NCBI GenBank assembly: GCA_041660925.1
Contig: JBAZVI010000001.1
Location: 124,001-188,000, forward strand
Length of the DNA stretch: 64,000 nt
Direction of reading: 5' to 3'
Origin: Elusimicrobiota bacterium
GTDB lineage: Bacteria; Elusimicrobiota; Elusimicrobia; UBA1565
In this document: positions 43,080 to 51,454 of the stretch, one piece after another
Layout of the letters: every line of letters begins with the position of its first letter
Numbering within the stretch: the stretch's first letter is position 1
The notes under the pieces: generated by a model
Seen by the model: the letters and a program-made list of their open reading frames with translations, nothing else
What the model was told of the DNA's origin: nothing
Database searches by the model: none
Translations under genes and position numbers: made by a program

Positions 43080-46000
43080 TCAGCGGCCGCGGCGCAGGCC
43101 GAGCAGGTAGGCGAGCTTAGTATTTTTGACGAGGAAGAGCCCGCCGAGGAGGAGGGCGATGCGCAGGAGCAGCATGACCGAGTCGCGTCCTTCGTTGACG
43201 GGGAGCTTGGGCCGGTCGCCGGCGGAGCCCCAGAGGTTCTCGGCGCTGCGCAGGTCGTTGAGAGCCGAGGAGTCGTCCTCCTCGACGGTCTCTCCCGCCG
43301 CCGGAGCCTTCGCGGCGCCCTGGATGAGTCCGGAGGACGAGGCGGAGAGCGGGGCGGGAGAGGAGGCGGCGCTCTTCGAGGCCTTCTGGTCGGGCTGCTT
43401 GCGCGGACGCATGGACTGCCCGTCGAAGGCCTCGGCGCCGCCGCTGGGGCCGCCGCGGTAGGTCGTGTTCGGCGCCGCGGCGCTCGCGGCCTTGCTCACG
43501 GTCTTGGCGAAGTTCCCGGCGGACTGGTTGCGGTTCGCGCGGCCGGAGTCCCGGTGCGGGGCCGTCTCGCTGCGGGGATCGATGGGCGTCGAGTAGGAAT
43601 AGGCGACCGGCGCCTGGGGGACCATGGCGTTGCGCATGTCGTTGACGCTCGTCGCCGGCTTGGAGGCGAGGTCCGTGGAGGCCGCGCCGCTGCCGCGGGG
43701 GAAGGGGTCGGTGCCGCTGCTGCCCTGACCGCTGCCGCTGCCGTCGCTGCCTCCTCCCGCTCCTCCCCCTGCTCCTCCTCCTCCGCCCCCGCCGCCGCCT
43801 CCGCCGCCTCCGCCGCCGCCCATGCCGCCGCCCTTGATGCCCTTGGCCTTGCCCTTATCGGAATCGGCATCGGCGGGGCCGCCGGCGTCTTTGCCTTTGT
43901 CCTTGGGGTCCGCCGAGACGGTGCCGTTGACGAAAGCGTTGTCGTCGGCGCCGGGCTTCTCGCCGGGGCGCGTCCCCGTCTGTGTCCCGGCCTGGGTCTG
44001 GGTCGTCGCGTCCGGATCCTCGGCGTCCGTCTCCTCGTCGCCCTGCGCCGCGACGCGCTCCTCGTCGCCGCCGCGGGACTTGTCCGGGTTCTCGTCGGGG
44101 TTCTCTCCATCGGTCCCGATGGAGACCGGCGGAGGCGGAGTGCCGTCCTCGCGGTCCTCCCACGGCTGCTTGGCGGGCTCCTTGTTGCTCGACATGTAGT
44201 TGTACACGCCGAAGCCCAGGATCGGGCCCAGCATCATCGTGTACTTGAGCCACTTGCTGCCCCGGCCGGCGGAGGCCTCCTTGGCCGCGGCCGCGCGGGC
44301 CTTGGTCCCCGCGTCGCTGCGCAGATAGTCGCGGTACTCGCGGCCGAGGGCCTCCTTCGCGCCCACCCGCTCGCTCGCCTTCTCCTGCGCCTTCGCCTTC
44401 TCGGCGGAGACCTTCTCGAGTTCCTTCTGGACCTTCGAAAGCTCTTTCTCCGCGGCCGACGCCTTGCGGCGCAGCCACCACTGCTTGAGCGTCCCCGCGC
44501 CCTCGCCCTTAGCGCTCTCCACGGCCAGGCGCCGCGTCTCGACCTCGGCGGCCTTCTGCTTGAGCGCGGCGCGCGTGGCGCGCTCGGCCTGGCGCGTGCT
44601 CCGGACGTCCTCGAGCGCGGAGGTCTTCTCCCGCCCCTTGATCCACTTCTCGACGCGGGCGAGGATGCCCTCGGGAGCGGGCGCGGAGGCGCTCTCCGTC
44701 GAGGGCTTCGCCGCCGGCTTCGCGCCCGCGGCCGGCTGGGCGGGCGCGCCCTTGCCCGGCTTGAGCGACGCCCCGGCCTCGGGGCTGCCGGAGACTTCGA
44801 GCCGCGGGGCCGCCGATTCGCCGGGCGCTCCGAGGTGGGGCTTCTGCACGAAGTTGGGCCTCATCCGGGCGACCGAGGAGCCGGGGTCTCCGGCCAGCGA
44901 GGAGACGAGGAGCTCTCCGTCGACTCCCGCGGCGGTCTTGGGCGGCGCGACGTTCTCGGTGCGCGTCGGCGCCTCCTCGACGCCGCGGCGGCTGCGGAAG
45001 AGGTCGGAGAGGGAGAAGCGCTTGGTCCCGCGCACGGCGGTCCCCTCGCCCGCCGGCGTCACGGGCGCCTCGAGGACCGCGGTCTGACCGGCGGCGGAGG
45101 GCTGCGCGAGGGCCGTCTGCACGGGCGCGGGAGCGTTGAGCGGGGGCTGGACGCTCTTCGCCTGGACGGCCTGCTGCACAGCCGGGGCGGAAGTCTCAAG
45201 GACCGGCTGAGAGCCCGTCTTGAGCGCGGGCTGGACGGCGGTCTTCGCGGGGGCGGAGGCCGTCGCCTCGATGGCGTTGGTCTGGACCGCCTTGGCGCTC
45301 GAGCCGTTCTGGACGACCGGCGCCGGTGCGCGGGAGACCTCCGCCGGCGCCGGCGCCGTCTTGGGCGCGACGGCGGTCGCGACCGGCGCGGGAGCGGGCG
45401 CCGTCTTGGAAGCGCCTTTCGCGCCGTCCCCGCCGCCGAGGTTGAAGAAGTTGCTGCCGCGCGCGCCGCTCTCCGCCCCGCCGCTCGTGCCCGAGCCGGA
45501 GTTCGAAGCGGTCTGCTTGCCGCCGCCGTCGAAGAGCGAGGCGCCGTCGCCGCCCTTGGGGGTCGGGATGTTCCTGGGGACCGCGCCCTCGCGCGGCGCC
45601 GCGGGCGTCTGGACCTCGGCGCGGGCGGGCGGGGCCTCGGGCAGGTTCGCGGGCGTAGGGGCCTCGGCCTTCGCGGGGGCCGGGGTGTTGGGAGTCACGT
45701 TCGCGGGAGTCGCCGGCGCGGGGCGCGGGAGCGGCTTGAAGAGGTCGCGGGCGCTCTCGACGCCGCCCTTGCCGATCTGCCAGGCCATGAAGCCGTCGAC
45801 GAGGAGGTTCGCGGTGCGTTCGACGACCTTGGCCACGTCCTTGTTCTTGATGTCCTCGGGGATGTAGGCGATGTTCTCGGCCACGTTGGCGACCATCGGG
45901 GCGATGAAGGGCATCGTGATGGACACGTTGAGCAGCTGCATCCCGCGCGTGGCGACGGCGAGAGACTGCCCCGTCATCCCCATGAAGGACCCGCCGGTGG

Positions 46001-48983
46001 CGAGCGCCCCCTTGGCCATGTTGATGCCGGCCCCGAGGCCGACCGTGGCCCAGAAGGCGGGGTCGAGGAGCATGCGCCCGGCCTTCTCGCCGACGATGGA
46101 GACCCCGCCGGCGCCGTAGCAGAGCGCCTTGACGAGCGCGCTGTCCGACTCGGCGCCCATCTGGAAGTACTGCTCGGCGATGTGGCTGAAGGAGCCCAGC
46201 CCGGCGCGCCGCTCGAGGTCGGTCGGCGCGGAGGTGTTGAGGGTGCGCAGCATGCTCGGCGCGACGGTCTTCGAGCTCAGCCCCTGCTCCTTGAGGGCCT
46301 TCTGGCGCTGGTCCATCGCGGTGGCGTCGACGTAGGACTTGTTGTCCTCGGAGAGCTTGGAGTAGAAGTCGACGCTCTTGTAGTAGCTGCCTTCGGAGAG
46401 GAAGCTGTAGCCGGAGAGCTTGTAGGCGTCCGAGTCGAAGCCGTAGCCGATGGCCAGGTGCAGGCCGCCGTTGATGCTCTTCCAGGCGTTGTCGGCGAAC
46501 TCGCCGGTGTACTTGAAGCCCTTCCCGACCCAGGTGCCGTCGACCCAGCCGCCGATCGTGGCGCCGATGCCGTTGCCCTTCTCGGTCTTGATCTCCTCGA
46601 GGGTCGTCCGGCCCTTCTCGGTCCAGCGCCCGTCTTGGCCGCGGGCCATGAACACGCCCTTCAGGCGCAGGATGTCCTTGTCGGAGCGCACCCAGTGCTT
46701 CTCGACGGACTGCTCCGGGGCGATCTCCTCGAGGCTCCCGTCGGCGAGGTAGGCGAACCAGAAGAAGGGGCTCGCGCTCCCCTCCGGCTTGAAGTCCTTG
46801 TCGAAGCGCTGGGGCCGCGAGACCATGAGCGAGGCCTGGGACTTGCCGGCGGCGTCCTGGGCGCCGCCGTTCTCGAAGGTCGCACGCACCGCCTCGAAGG
46901 TCCCGTCGGGATAGCGGAGGACGATCGTGAGCGCGCCGTCGGGCCCGACGGAGAGCCGCTCGAGCTCGGCGCCGGCCTTCCCCGCGAGCTCCGGGGGCTG
47001 GATGCGCCGCATCGTCTCCAGCCACTTGGGGAAGGACGACAGGTCCACGAGCAGCTCGGTCAGCGGCCGGCTGTAGCGGCCGCCGGGGTCGTCCTTGAAG
47101 CGCGGGTTGGCCTTCCCGACGGCCGCGAGGATCTCGGCGGCGAGCCGTCCGGCGGCGGCGCGGCGCTTCTCCCCGGAAAGCCCCTCGAGCGCGTCGAGCT
47201 TGATCTGATAGGAGAGGACGGCGTCCTTCTTCGTCTTCTCGTCGTAGCGGCGCACCCGCGTGATGTTCGCGCTGGGGAAGTCGACGCGGGTGCCGTCCTT
47301 CTGCGTGACCTCGCGGGCCTGGAAACCGGTCTTCGCGTCGAGGACCCCGACGTGTTTTGCGCCGGTGGCGTGGTCCTCGATGGTGGTCAGCCCGGTGTTC
47401 CCGTCGGTCGAGACGATCTTGGCGACCTTGCCGTCGAGGCCGTACTCGGTCTGGACGCTGAGCTTGCGGGCGATCTCCTCGAGGCGGGTCTGGATGAGGC
47501 GTCCGTTCTTGCGGATCTCGATGTTCGCGCGCTCCGGGGTGTTGAGCGCCCGGTTCTCGGTCTTCGTCTTCTCGTCGAAAGCGATGATGAGGTGGTTCCC
47601 CTTCCCCGGCGTCCCGGTGAAGCCGTCGTAGCGGGTGTACCCCTCGGCGAAGCGCATCTCGAAGCCGCCGAAGGTCTCTCCTCCCTGGGACTGGACGACG
47701 TAGCGGATGCCGACCACGGCGCCCGCGGCCTGCGAAGCCAGGGCGTCGCGCTCGGCGTCCTGGCCCAGTTCCCAGGGCTCGAAGCGCTGGTTGTGCGGGA
47801 CCCGGCGGGCGCTGACGGCCTCCCAGAGGTAGGCGCGGTACTGCTCGCGCTCGGCGAAGTACTTGAGGACGGCGCTGTAGCGGTCGTAGGCCGGCCGGTC
47901 CTTCGCCTCGACCGCGGCCTTGACCTTGTCCTGGAGGGCGGTGAAGAAGCCCTGCATCCGGCTCTTCAGCTCGTTCTGGTCTTTGGCCTTCGAGGGCCAG
48001 GCGATCCCCGCGCGCGCGCGCAGCTCGGAGATGAGCCGGCGGTCGGCCGCGGCGAGGTCGAGCCCGTCGCTCGCCGCGCCCAGCCCGCTCAAGGCCGCGG
48101 CGGCGCTCTGAAGCAGCCCGGCGCGCTTCTGGAAGCGGTCGTTGGCGAAGGATTCCACCGCCGGCAGGCCCCAGGTGTTCCGGAGCGCCTCGTCGGCGGC
48201 CGTCCGGACCGGGGAATCCTCCTTCGCCGGGGTGCGGGTGACGTTCGGCAGGGACGCCGGCACGGCGGCGGGGATGAAGCCCTTGGCGGGAGCCCGGACC
48301 TCGTCGGAGACCGCGGAGCCCTCCGACCCCAGGACGACCGCCGCGTCGTCCGCGCCGACGCGTCCGCTGCGGCCCTCCTGGTTGTCGTAAAGGCCGCCGA
48401 GGAGGGTCCAGACCATGTCCTGGTCGCCGGCCTTGGCCGCCTTGTCCACTCTCTCGATCTTCTTATCGACGCTGCGCAGCGCCTCGCCGTCCTCCTGTGC
48501 GAGCGCACGGCGGGCATACGCCTTCAGGGCGGCCCTGCAGTTGCTCCCGCAGCTCGAATCGGTCCGGCTGATCCTCCTGCGCGCTTCGCAGAAGAGACGG
48601 ACGCTCTCGAGGCGCTGGGCGATCTCCTCGCGCTTGTCCGCGGCGAGGCGCTCGCCTTCCTTGTCCAGCGTCTCCTTGGCGGCGGCGTGTGAAAGGAGGA
48701 GGGCGCCCGGCCAGTCGGCGACGGCGAGGGCGTTCCCCGAGTCCTCCGCGCGCGCGGCATCCTCGGCGGCCTTCTTCAGACAGCTGGAACGATGTTCGAG
48801 GTCGCCCCTGCGGGCCGCGAGGCAATCCTCGAAGGCCTTGAGCGCGGGGTTGTCCGAGGCCGGGACCGCCCGACCGACGACCACGGTGGCGGCGACGAGG
48901 TCCAGGGGGAACGAGGAGAGCGCGACGGCGAGCGCCATCGCGACGTTAAGGAACTTCGGGAGCCCCCGGCGCACCCTGTCCAT
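43080..48983 (-). CDS. giant exported multi-region protein (1,967 residues)
   Basis: The N-terminus has an export/anchor segment (FLNVAMALAVALSSFPLDLVAA). Residues ~35-250 are helical with Cys pairs. About 420-850 is rich in b-strands with Gly/Asp turns (e.g. YGLDGKVAKIVSTDGNTG). About 965-1060 has several hydrophobic helices. About 1090-1440 is Ala/Pro/Lys low complexity, ~1460-1560 a coiled coil (KELSKVQKELEKVSAEKAKA) and ~1577-1598 a transmembrane helix (WLKYTMMLGPILGFGVYNYM). An acidic region and a poly-Gly tract (~1719-1746) follow. The end is a hydrophobic helix plus basic tail (LLLRIALLLGGLFLV...GLRRGR). No enzyme domain recognised; a structural envelope role is guessed. TATACT is 13 nt before the ATG. 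Confidence 0.75.
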   Translation of the reverse strand: MDRVRRGLPKFLNVAMALAVALSSFPLDLVAATVVVGRAVPASDNPALKAFEDCLAARRGDLEHRSSCLKKAAEDAARAEDSGNALAVADWPGALLLSHAAAKETLDKEGERLAADKREEIAQRLESVRLFCEARRRISRTDSSCGSNCRAALKAYARRALAQEDGEALRSVDKKIERVDKAAKAGDQDMVWTLLGGLYDNQEGRSGRVGADDAAVVLGSEGSAVSDEVRAPAKGFIPAAVPASLPNVTRTPAKEDSPVRTAADEALRNTWGLPAVESFANDRFQKRAGLLQSAAAALSGLGAASDGLDLAAADRRLISELRARAGIAWPSKAKDQNELKSRMQGFFTALQDKVKAAVEAKDRPAYDRYSAVLKYFAEREQYRAYLWEAVSARRVPHNQRFEPWELGQDAERDALASQAAGAVVGIRYVVQSQGGETFGGFEMRFAEGYTRYDGFTGTPGKGNHLIIAFDEKTKTENRALNTPERANIEIRKNGRLIQTRLEEIARKLSVQTEYGLDGKVAKIVSTDGNTGLTTIEDHATGAKHVGVLDAKTGFQAREVTQKDGTRVDFPSANITRVRRYDEKTKKDAVLSYQIKLDALEGLSGEKRRAAAGRLAAEILAAVGKANPRFKDDPGGRYSRPLTELLVDLSSFPKWLETMRRIQPPELAGKAGAELERLSVGPDGALTIVLRYPDGTFEAVRATFENGGAQDAAGKSQASLMVSRPQRFDKDFKPEGSASPFFWFAYLADGSLEEIAPEQSVEKHWVRSDKDILRLKGVFMARGQDGRWTEKGRTTLEEIKTEKGNGIGATIGGWVDGTWVGKGFKYTGEFADNAWKSINGGLHLAIGYGFDSDAYKLSGYSFLSEGSYYKSVDFYSKLSEDNKSYVDATAMDQRQKALKEQGLSSKTVAPSMLRTLNTSAPTDLERRAGLGSFSHIAEQYFQMGAESDSALVKALCYGAGGVSIVGEKAGRMLLDPAFWATVGLGAGINMAKGALATGGSFMGMTGQSLAVATRGMQLLNVSITMPFIAPMVANVAENIAYIPEDIKNKDVAKVVERTANLLVDGFMAWQIGKGGVESARDLFKPLPRPAPATPANVTPNTPAPAKAEAPTPANLPEAPPARAEVQTPAAPREGAVPRNIPTPKGGDGASLFDGGGKQTASNSGSGTSGGAESGARGSNFFNLGGGDGAKGASKTAPAPAPVATAVAPKTAPAPAEVSRAPAPVVQNGSSAKAVQTNAIEATASAPAKTAVQPALKTGSQPVLETSAPAVQQAVQAKSVQPPLNAPAPVQTALAQPSAAGQTAVLEAPVTPAGEGTAVRGTKRFSLSDLFRSRRGVEEAPTRTENVAPPKTAAGVDGELLVSSLAGDPGSSVARMRPNFVQKPHLGAPGESAAPRLEVSGSPEAGASLKPGKGAPAQPAAGAKPAAKPSTESASAPAPEGILARVEKWIKGREKTSALEDVRSTRQAERATRAALKQKAAEVETRRLAVESAKGEGAGTLKQWWLRRKASAAEKELSKVQKELEKVSAEKAKAQEKASERVGAKEALGREYRDYLRSDAGTKARAAAAKEASAGRGSKWLKYTMMLGPILGFGVYNYMSSNKEPAKQPWEDREDGTPPPPVSIGTDGENPDENPDKSRGGDEERVAAQGDEETDAEDPDATTQTQAGTQTGTRPGEKPGADDNAFVNGTVSADPKDKGKDAGGPADADSDKGKAKGIKGGGMGGGGGGGGGGGGGGGGAGGGAGGGSDGSGSGQGSSGTDPFPRGSGAASTDLASKPATSVNDMRNAMVPQAPVAYSYSTPIDPRSETAPHRDSGRANRNQSAGNFAKTVSKAASAAAPNTTYRGGPSGGAEAFDGQSMRPRKQPDQKASKSAASSPAPLSASSSGLIQGAAKAPAAGETVEEDDSSALNDLRSAENLWGSAGDRPKLPVNEGRDSVMLLLRIALLLGGLFLVKNTKLAYLLGLRRGR

Positions 48984-49064
48984 ATAGGTAATTGTGAGTA
49001 TAAAAGACCTAGCGGGTTAGTGCCAGGGGGCCTATGCGATTTTGGCCCTAAGGGCCCAGATTGT

Positions 49065-49337
49065 TCAAGCCGGACGCCGGGGGGTGCGCCCTGAGGACAG
49101 CCCCGCCCCGACGACGAGCACGGCGAGGGCCGCGGCGGCCTTCCCCTTCGGGATGCCCCGCCTCGGCTCCGCGGGAGCCGGGGAACCGGGCGGCGGGAGA
49201 GACTTCTCGCTCGACGCCCGGTAGAGCACCTCGGGAGCGGGGTCCGCCGGCGCCGGACTCCAGGTCTCGGAGCGATAGAGGATGAAGAGGCCCGCCGCGA
49301 GCAGGATGAGCGCGAGAACGGGCAGCGTCCGCTTCAT
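49065..49337 (-). CDS. small membrane protein with two hydrophobic segments
   Basis: A 90-residue protein whose ATG overlaps the stop of the upstream gene (ATGA). Hydrophobic segments are VLALILLAAGLFILY near the N-terminus and AAAALAVLVVGAGL near the C-terminus, joined by a Pro-rich linker. No family recognised. It is translationally coupled to the secreted protein upstream. Confidence 0.6.
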   Translation of the reverse strand: MKRTLPVLALILLAAGLFILYRSETWSPAPADPAPEVLYRASSEKSLPPPGSPAPAEPRRGIPKGKAAAALAVLVVGAGLSSGRTPRRPA

Positions 49338-49726
49338 CGCCGCCGCCGCTTCTTGGACGGACGGCACAGCTCGGGTGTGAGATCCCGGCTCCGGTCGCAC
49401 GAGAGGCGCGCGATGCGCTCGCAGGCCGCGGGCGCGGCTCCCGGCGGGCCGAACTCTCCGCAGCGGACCAGAAAGGCGCCGTCTTCCGCGAAGTAGTCCG
49501 AGCCGACGTCCTCCGCCGCGAAGGTGAGCTCGTAGACCGCGGCGCCCTTCCCCCTCGGGCGGCAGCGGTAGATCCCGGCCGAACGCACCTGCGGCCGGTC
49601 CTCCATGTAGCCCAGACAGAGGCGGGAGGCGGGCAGGCCGGAAGAGGACGGAGCCGCGCGCAGAGCGCCGGACGCGCCGAAGGCGGCGACAAGGAGGAGG
49701 ACGGCGGTGAGGAGACGGCTGCTCAT
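49334..49726 (-). CDS. secreted protein of unknown function
   Basis: A 130-residue protein with a signal peptide (LLTAVLLLVAAFGASGALRAA) and five or six cysteines in the mature part (CLGY, CRPRG, VRCGEF, ACERIARLSCDRSRDLTPELC), suggesting disulfides. It ends in a basic tail KKRRRR. First gene of a two-gene overlapping unit. Confidence 0.65.
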   Translation of the reverse strand: MSSRLLTAVLLLVAAFGASGALRAAPSSSGLPASRLCLGYMEDRPQVRSAGIYRCRPRGKGAAVYELTFAAEDVGSDYFAEDGAFLVRCGEFGPPGAAPAACERIARLSCDRSRDLTPELCRPSKKRRRR

Positions 49727-49732
49727 GGATCC

Positions 49733-49772
49733 CCCCCCACCCTGCCCTCCCCCGCAGGGGAGGGAGGGTCGG
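49733..49772. repeat. intergenic CCCTCCCCC palindrome
   Basis: CCCTGCCCTCCCCCGCAGGG continuing GAGGGAGGG; dispersed family. Confidence 0.6.
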
Positions 49773-49784
49773 AGGATGAGGAGC

Positions 49785-50453
49785 TTATTGCATCCGGGAC
49801 TGGGATTCCTTGAGCTTCTCCTGGATGGACGCGTTGTACTCGCGGACCTTCTGGGAGGCGTCGCGGCCGAACTGCTTGCAGAGCGCGGCCTTGGCCTTGC
49901 GGGCGGCTTCGAGCTCGCTCCAGAGCGTCTTATTCTGCTTGTTGAGCTCCTTGACGCGCTCCTTGTTCGCCTTGCCGCCCTCCAGCTTGGCCTTCGTGAT
50001 GGCGACCTCGTTGTCGGAGATGCCCTTCTGCAGCTTCTGGAAGCTCTCCTCGGCGGCCGCGGTCTGGGCGTCCACCTCGGCGGTCCACTTCTCGAGATCC
50101 GCGAGGACGCCCTTGTAGCCGTCGATGAGCGGCGTCAGGCAGGCGGCGCATTCGGTGAGGACCTTCGCCTTGACGGGCTTGGGGGCCGGCGCGGCCGCGA
50201 CGGGCTCGGTCTTGGGGGCTTCGGCCTTCGGGATCTCGACCTTCGGGGCCTCGACCTTCGGGGCCTCGACCTTCGGGGTCTCGATCTTCGGCGTCTCGGC
50301 CTTCGGCGTCTCCGCCTTGGGGGCTTCGGCCTTCGGCGTCTCCGCGATCTTGGCGGGCGCCTCGAGCTTGGGCGTCTCGACGGGAGCGGCCGGCTTCGGC
50401 TCCTCCGCGAGGACCGGCATGCTGAGGACGGCGGACAAAAGCACCTGGATCAT
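49785..50453 (-). CDS. exported Pro/Lys-repeat and coiled-coil protein
   Basis: A 222-residue protein with a short signal (MIQVLLSAVLSMPVLAE). Residues ~20-85 are pentapeptide repeats of the type (A/T)PK(V/A/I)E, an extended linker that could span peptidoglycan. A pair of cysteines (CAACL) comes before a ~110-residue helical/coiled-coil domain (LEKWTAEVDAQTAAAEESFQKLQ...). Its ATG overlaps the hypA stop (ATGA), with AAGGAGGAG ~5 nt upstream. So it is read from the hydrogenase operon message, although its role there is unclear. Confidence 0.7.
   Translation of the reverse strand: MIQVLLSAVLSMPVLAEEPKPAAPVETPKLEAPAKIAETPKAEAPKAETPKAETPKIETPKVEAPKVEAPKVEIPKAEAPKTEPVAAAPAPKPVKAKVLTECAACLTPLIDGYKGVLADLEKWTAEVDAQTAAAEESFQKLQKGISDNEVAITKAKLEGGKANKERVKELNKQNKTLWSELEAARKAKAALCKQFGRDASQKVREYNASIQEKLKESQSRMQ
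50215..50345 (-). repeat. 15-bp tandem repeats coding APKxE/TPKxE
   Basis: About eight imperfect 15-base units (like CTCGACCTTCGGGGC) within the gene above. Confidence 0.8.
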
Positions 50454-50851
50454 CGTACTCCTCCTTTTTTCTGAGCGTCTTCGATCACGAGCGAAAGGTC
50501 TTCCACGCCGCGTCCCCCGCTCAGCAGCGCGACCGCGCCGCACTTGGGGCAGGGCGCCGCCGGGGTCGGGTCGTGGTGGTCCACGGAATCGTCGCCGCAG
50601 GGCCCCTTGTGTCCGCAGGCCCGGCAGTCGTAGGAGGCCGGGAACACGTCGAGCTTGAGCGCGGCCTTCTCGAGCAGCGTCCCCTTCGTGAGCGCGGCGA
50701 AGGCCTGCTCGAAGGACTCCACGGAGTGGAGCTCCAGGGCGCCCACGCGCAGGGAGAGCTCCTTGACCTGGGAGGCGCTCTGGATGCCGCGGCCCTCGAG
50801 GTCCTTGAGCACGGTCTCCAGCACGCGCTCCATCAGCGAGTATTCATGCAT
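50450..50851 (-). CDS. hypA: hydrogenase nickel incorporation protein HypA
   Basis: A 133-residue HypA/HybF. The N-terminal nickel site is MHEYSLMERVLETV (His2). The zinc site is CRACGHKG...CPKCGAVAL. An insert (CGDDSVDHHD) lengthens the zinc loop, as in some archaeal-type HypA. It delivers Ni to the large subunit. The start overlaps the protease gene by 8 bases. No other hyp genes are in the window, so they must lie elsewhere. Confidence 0.9.
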   Translation of the reverse strand: MHEYSLMERVLETVLKDLEGRGIQSASQVKELSLRVGALELHSVESFEQAFAALTKGTLLEKAALKLDVFPASYDCRACGHKGPCGDDSVDHHDPTPAAPCPKCGAVALLSGGRGVEDLSLVIEDAQKKGGVR

Positions 50852-51344
50852 CGGGCGCCCCCTTCTCCTTCTCCCAGTCCAGCAGCAGCTCGCCCGCCCG
50901 CTCGACGAGGCCGGGGATGGCGCGCTCCACCTCGGGGCTCAGTCCGACGGAGAAGTCCTTCGGAGAGACGATCTCCATCGCGAGCACGCGGAAGTTCTTG
51001 GGGAAGGTCAGGCCGAGACGGTCGGCCAGTTCGAAGACCTCCGACATCCCCGCGTAGTGCGGAGAGGGCGCCTTGATGCGCGCGAACGCCTCCCGCGTGA
51101 ACTCGAGCACCGTCCCGGGCGGGTTCTGCCCGGTGCTCACCGAGTCGATGAGGAGGGCGTTGTCGTAGCCCTCGAGGAACTCCATGACGCGGAAGCCGGA
51201 CTCGGAGGTGGCGAGGATCTCGACGCCTTCTCCGACCCGGTCCTTCAGGCGCTCGGCGACGACGAGGCCCACCCCGTCGTCGCCCAGGATGTCGTTGCCG
51301 AGGGCGAGAAGCAGCGTGGGCTTGGCGCCAATTTCCCGGCTCAT
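50844..51344 (-). CDS. [NiFe] hydrogenase maturation endopeptidase
   Basis: A 166-residue HyaD/HycI/FrhD-type protease. The nickel-sensing start is LLLALGNDILGDDGVGLVVAERL (Asp ~20) and LLIDSV carries the second acidic residue; the C-terminal part is family-like. It removes the C-terminal extension of the large subunit after Ni insertion. The ATG lies in the loop of a 17-bp inverted repeat. The gene follows the large subunit directly. Confidence 0.88.
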   Translation of the reverse strand: MSREIGAKPTLLLALGNDILGDDGVGLVVAERLKDRVGEGVEILATSESGFRVMEFLEGYDNALLIDSVSTGQNPPGTVLEFTREAFARIKAPSPHYAGMSEVFELADRLGLTFPKNFRVLAMEIVSPKDFSVGLSPEVERAIPGLVERAGELLLDWEKEKGAPDA

Positions 51345-51374
51345 CAAAACGACGACCGCCGGGAAATTCGCGCC
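51324..51374 (-). promoter_or_regulatory. inverted repeat enclosing the start codon of the maturation protease
   Basis: Arms 51324-51340 and 51358-51374 pair at 16 of 17 positions (core AATTTCCCGGC/GCCGGGAAATT). The loop contains the ATG at 51344-51342. Confidence 0.5.
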
Positions 51375-51454
51375 CGAGAAGGGCAACCTACCGCAGGCGC
51401 CGCCGACGCGCGGCGGCAACTTTTCCCGACACCCCCGCTAAATGCGGAACGCAT

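Noticed and set aside
42963..48692. A 1,909-codon open frame on the plus strand opposite the giant gene
   Set aside because: Extreme Arg/Gly/Val composition without domains or signal; it is the antisense shadow of the high-GC minus-strand gene, whose frame has a clear leader, helices and start signals.
50215..50345. Regular 15-bp repeats that might suggest a CRISPR array
   Set aside because: No spacers; units are contiguous, in frame, and code the (A/T)PKxE linker.
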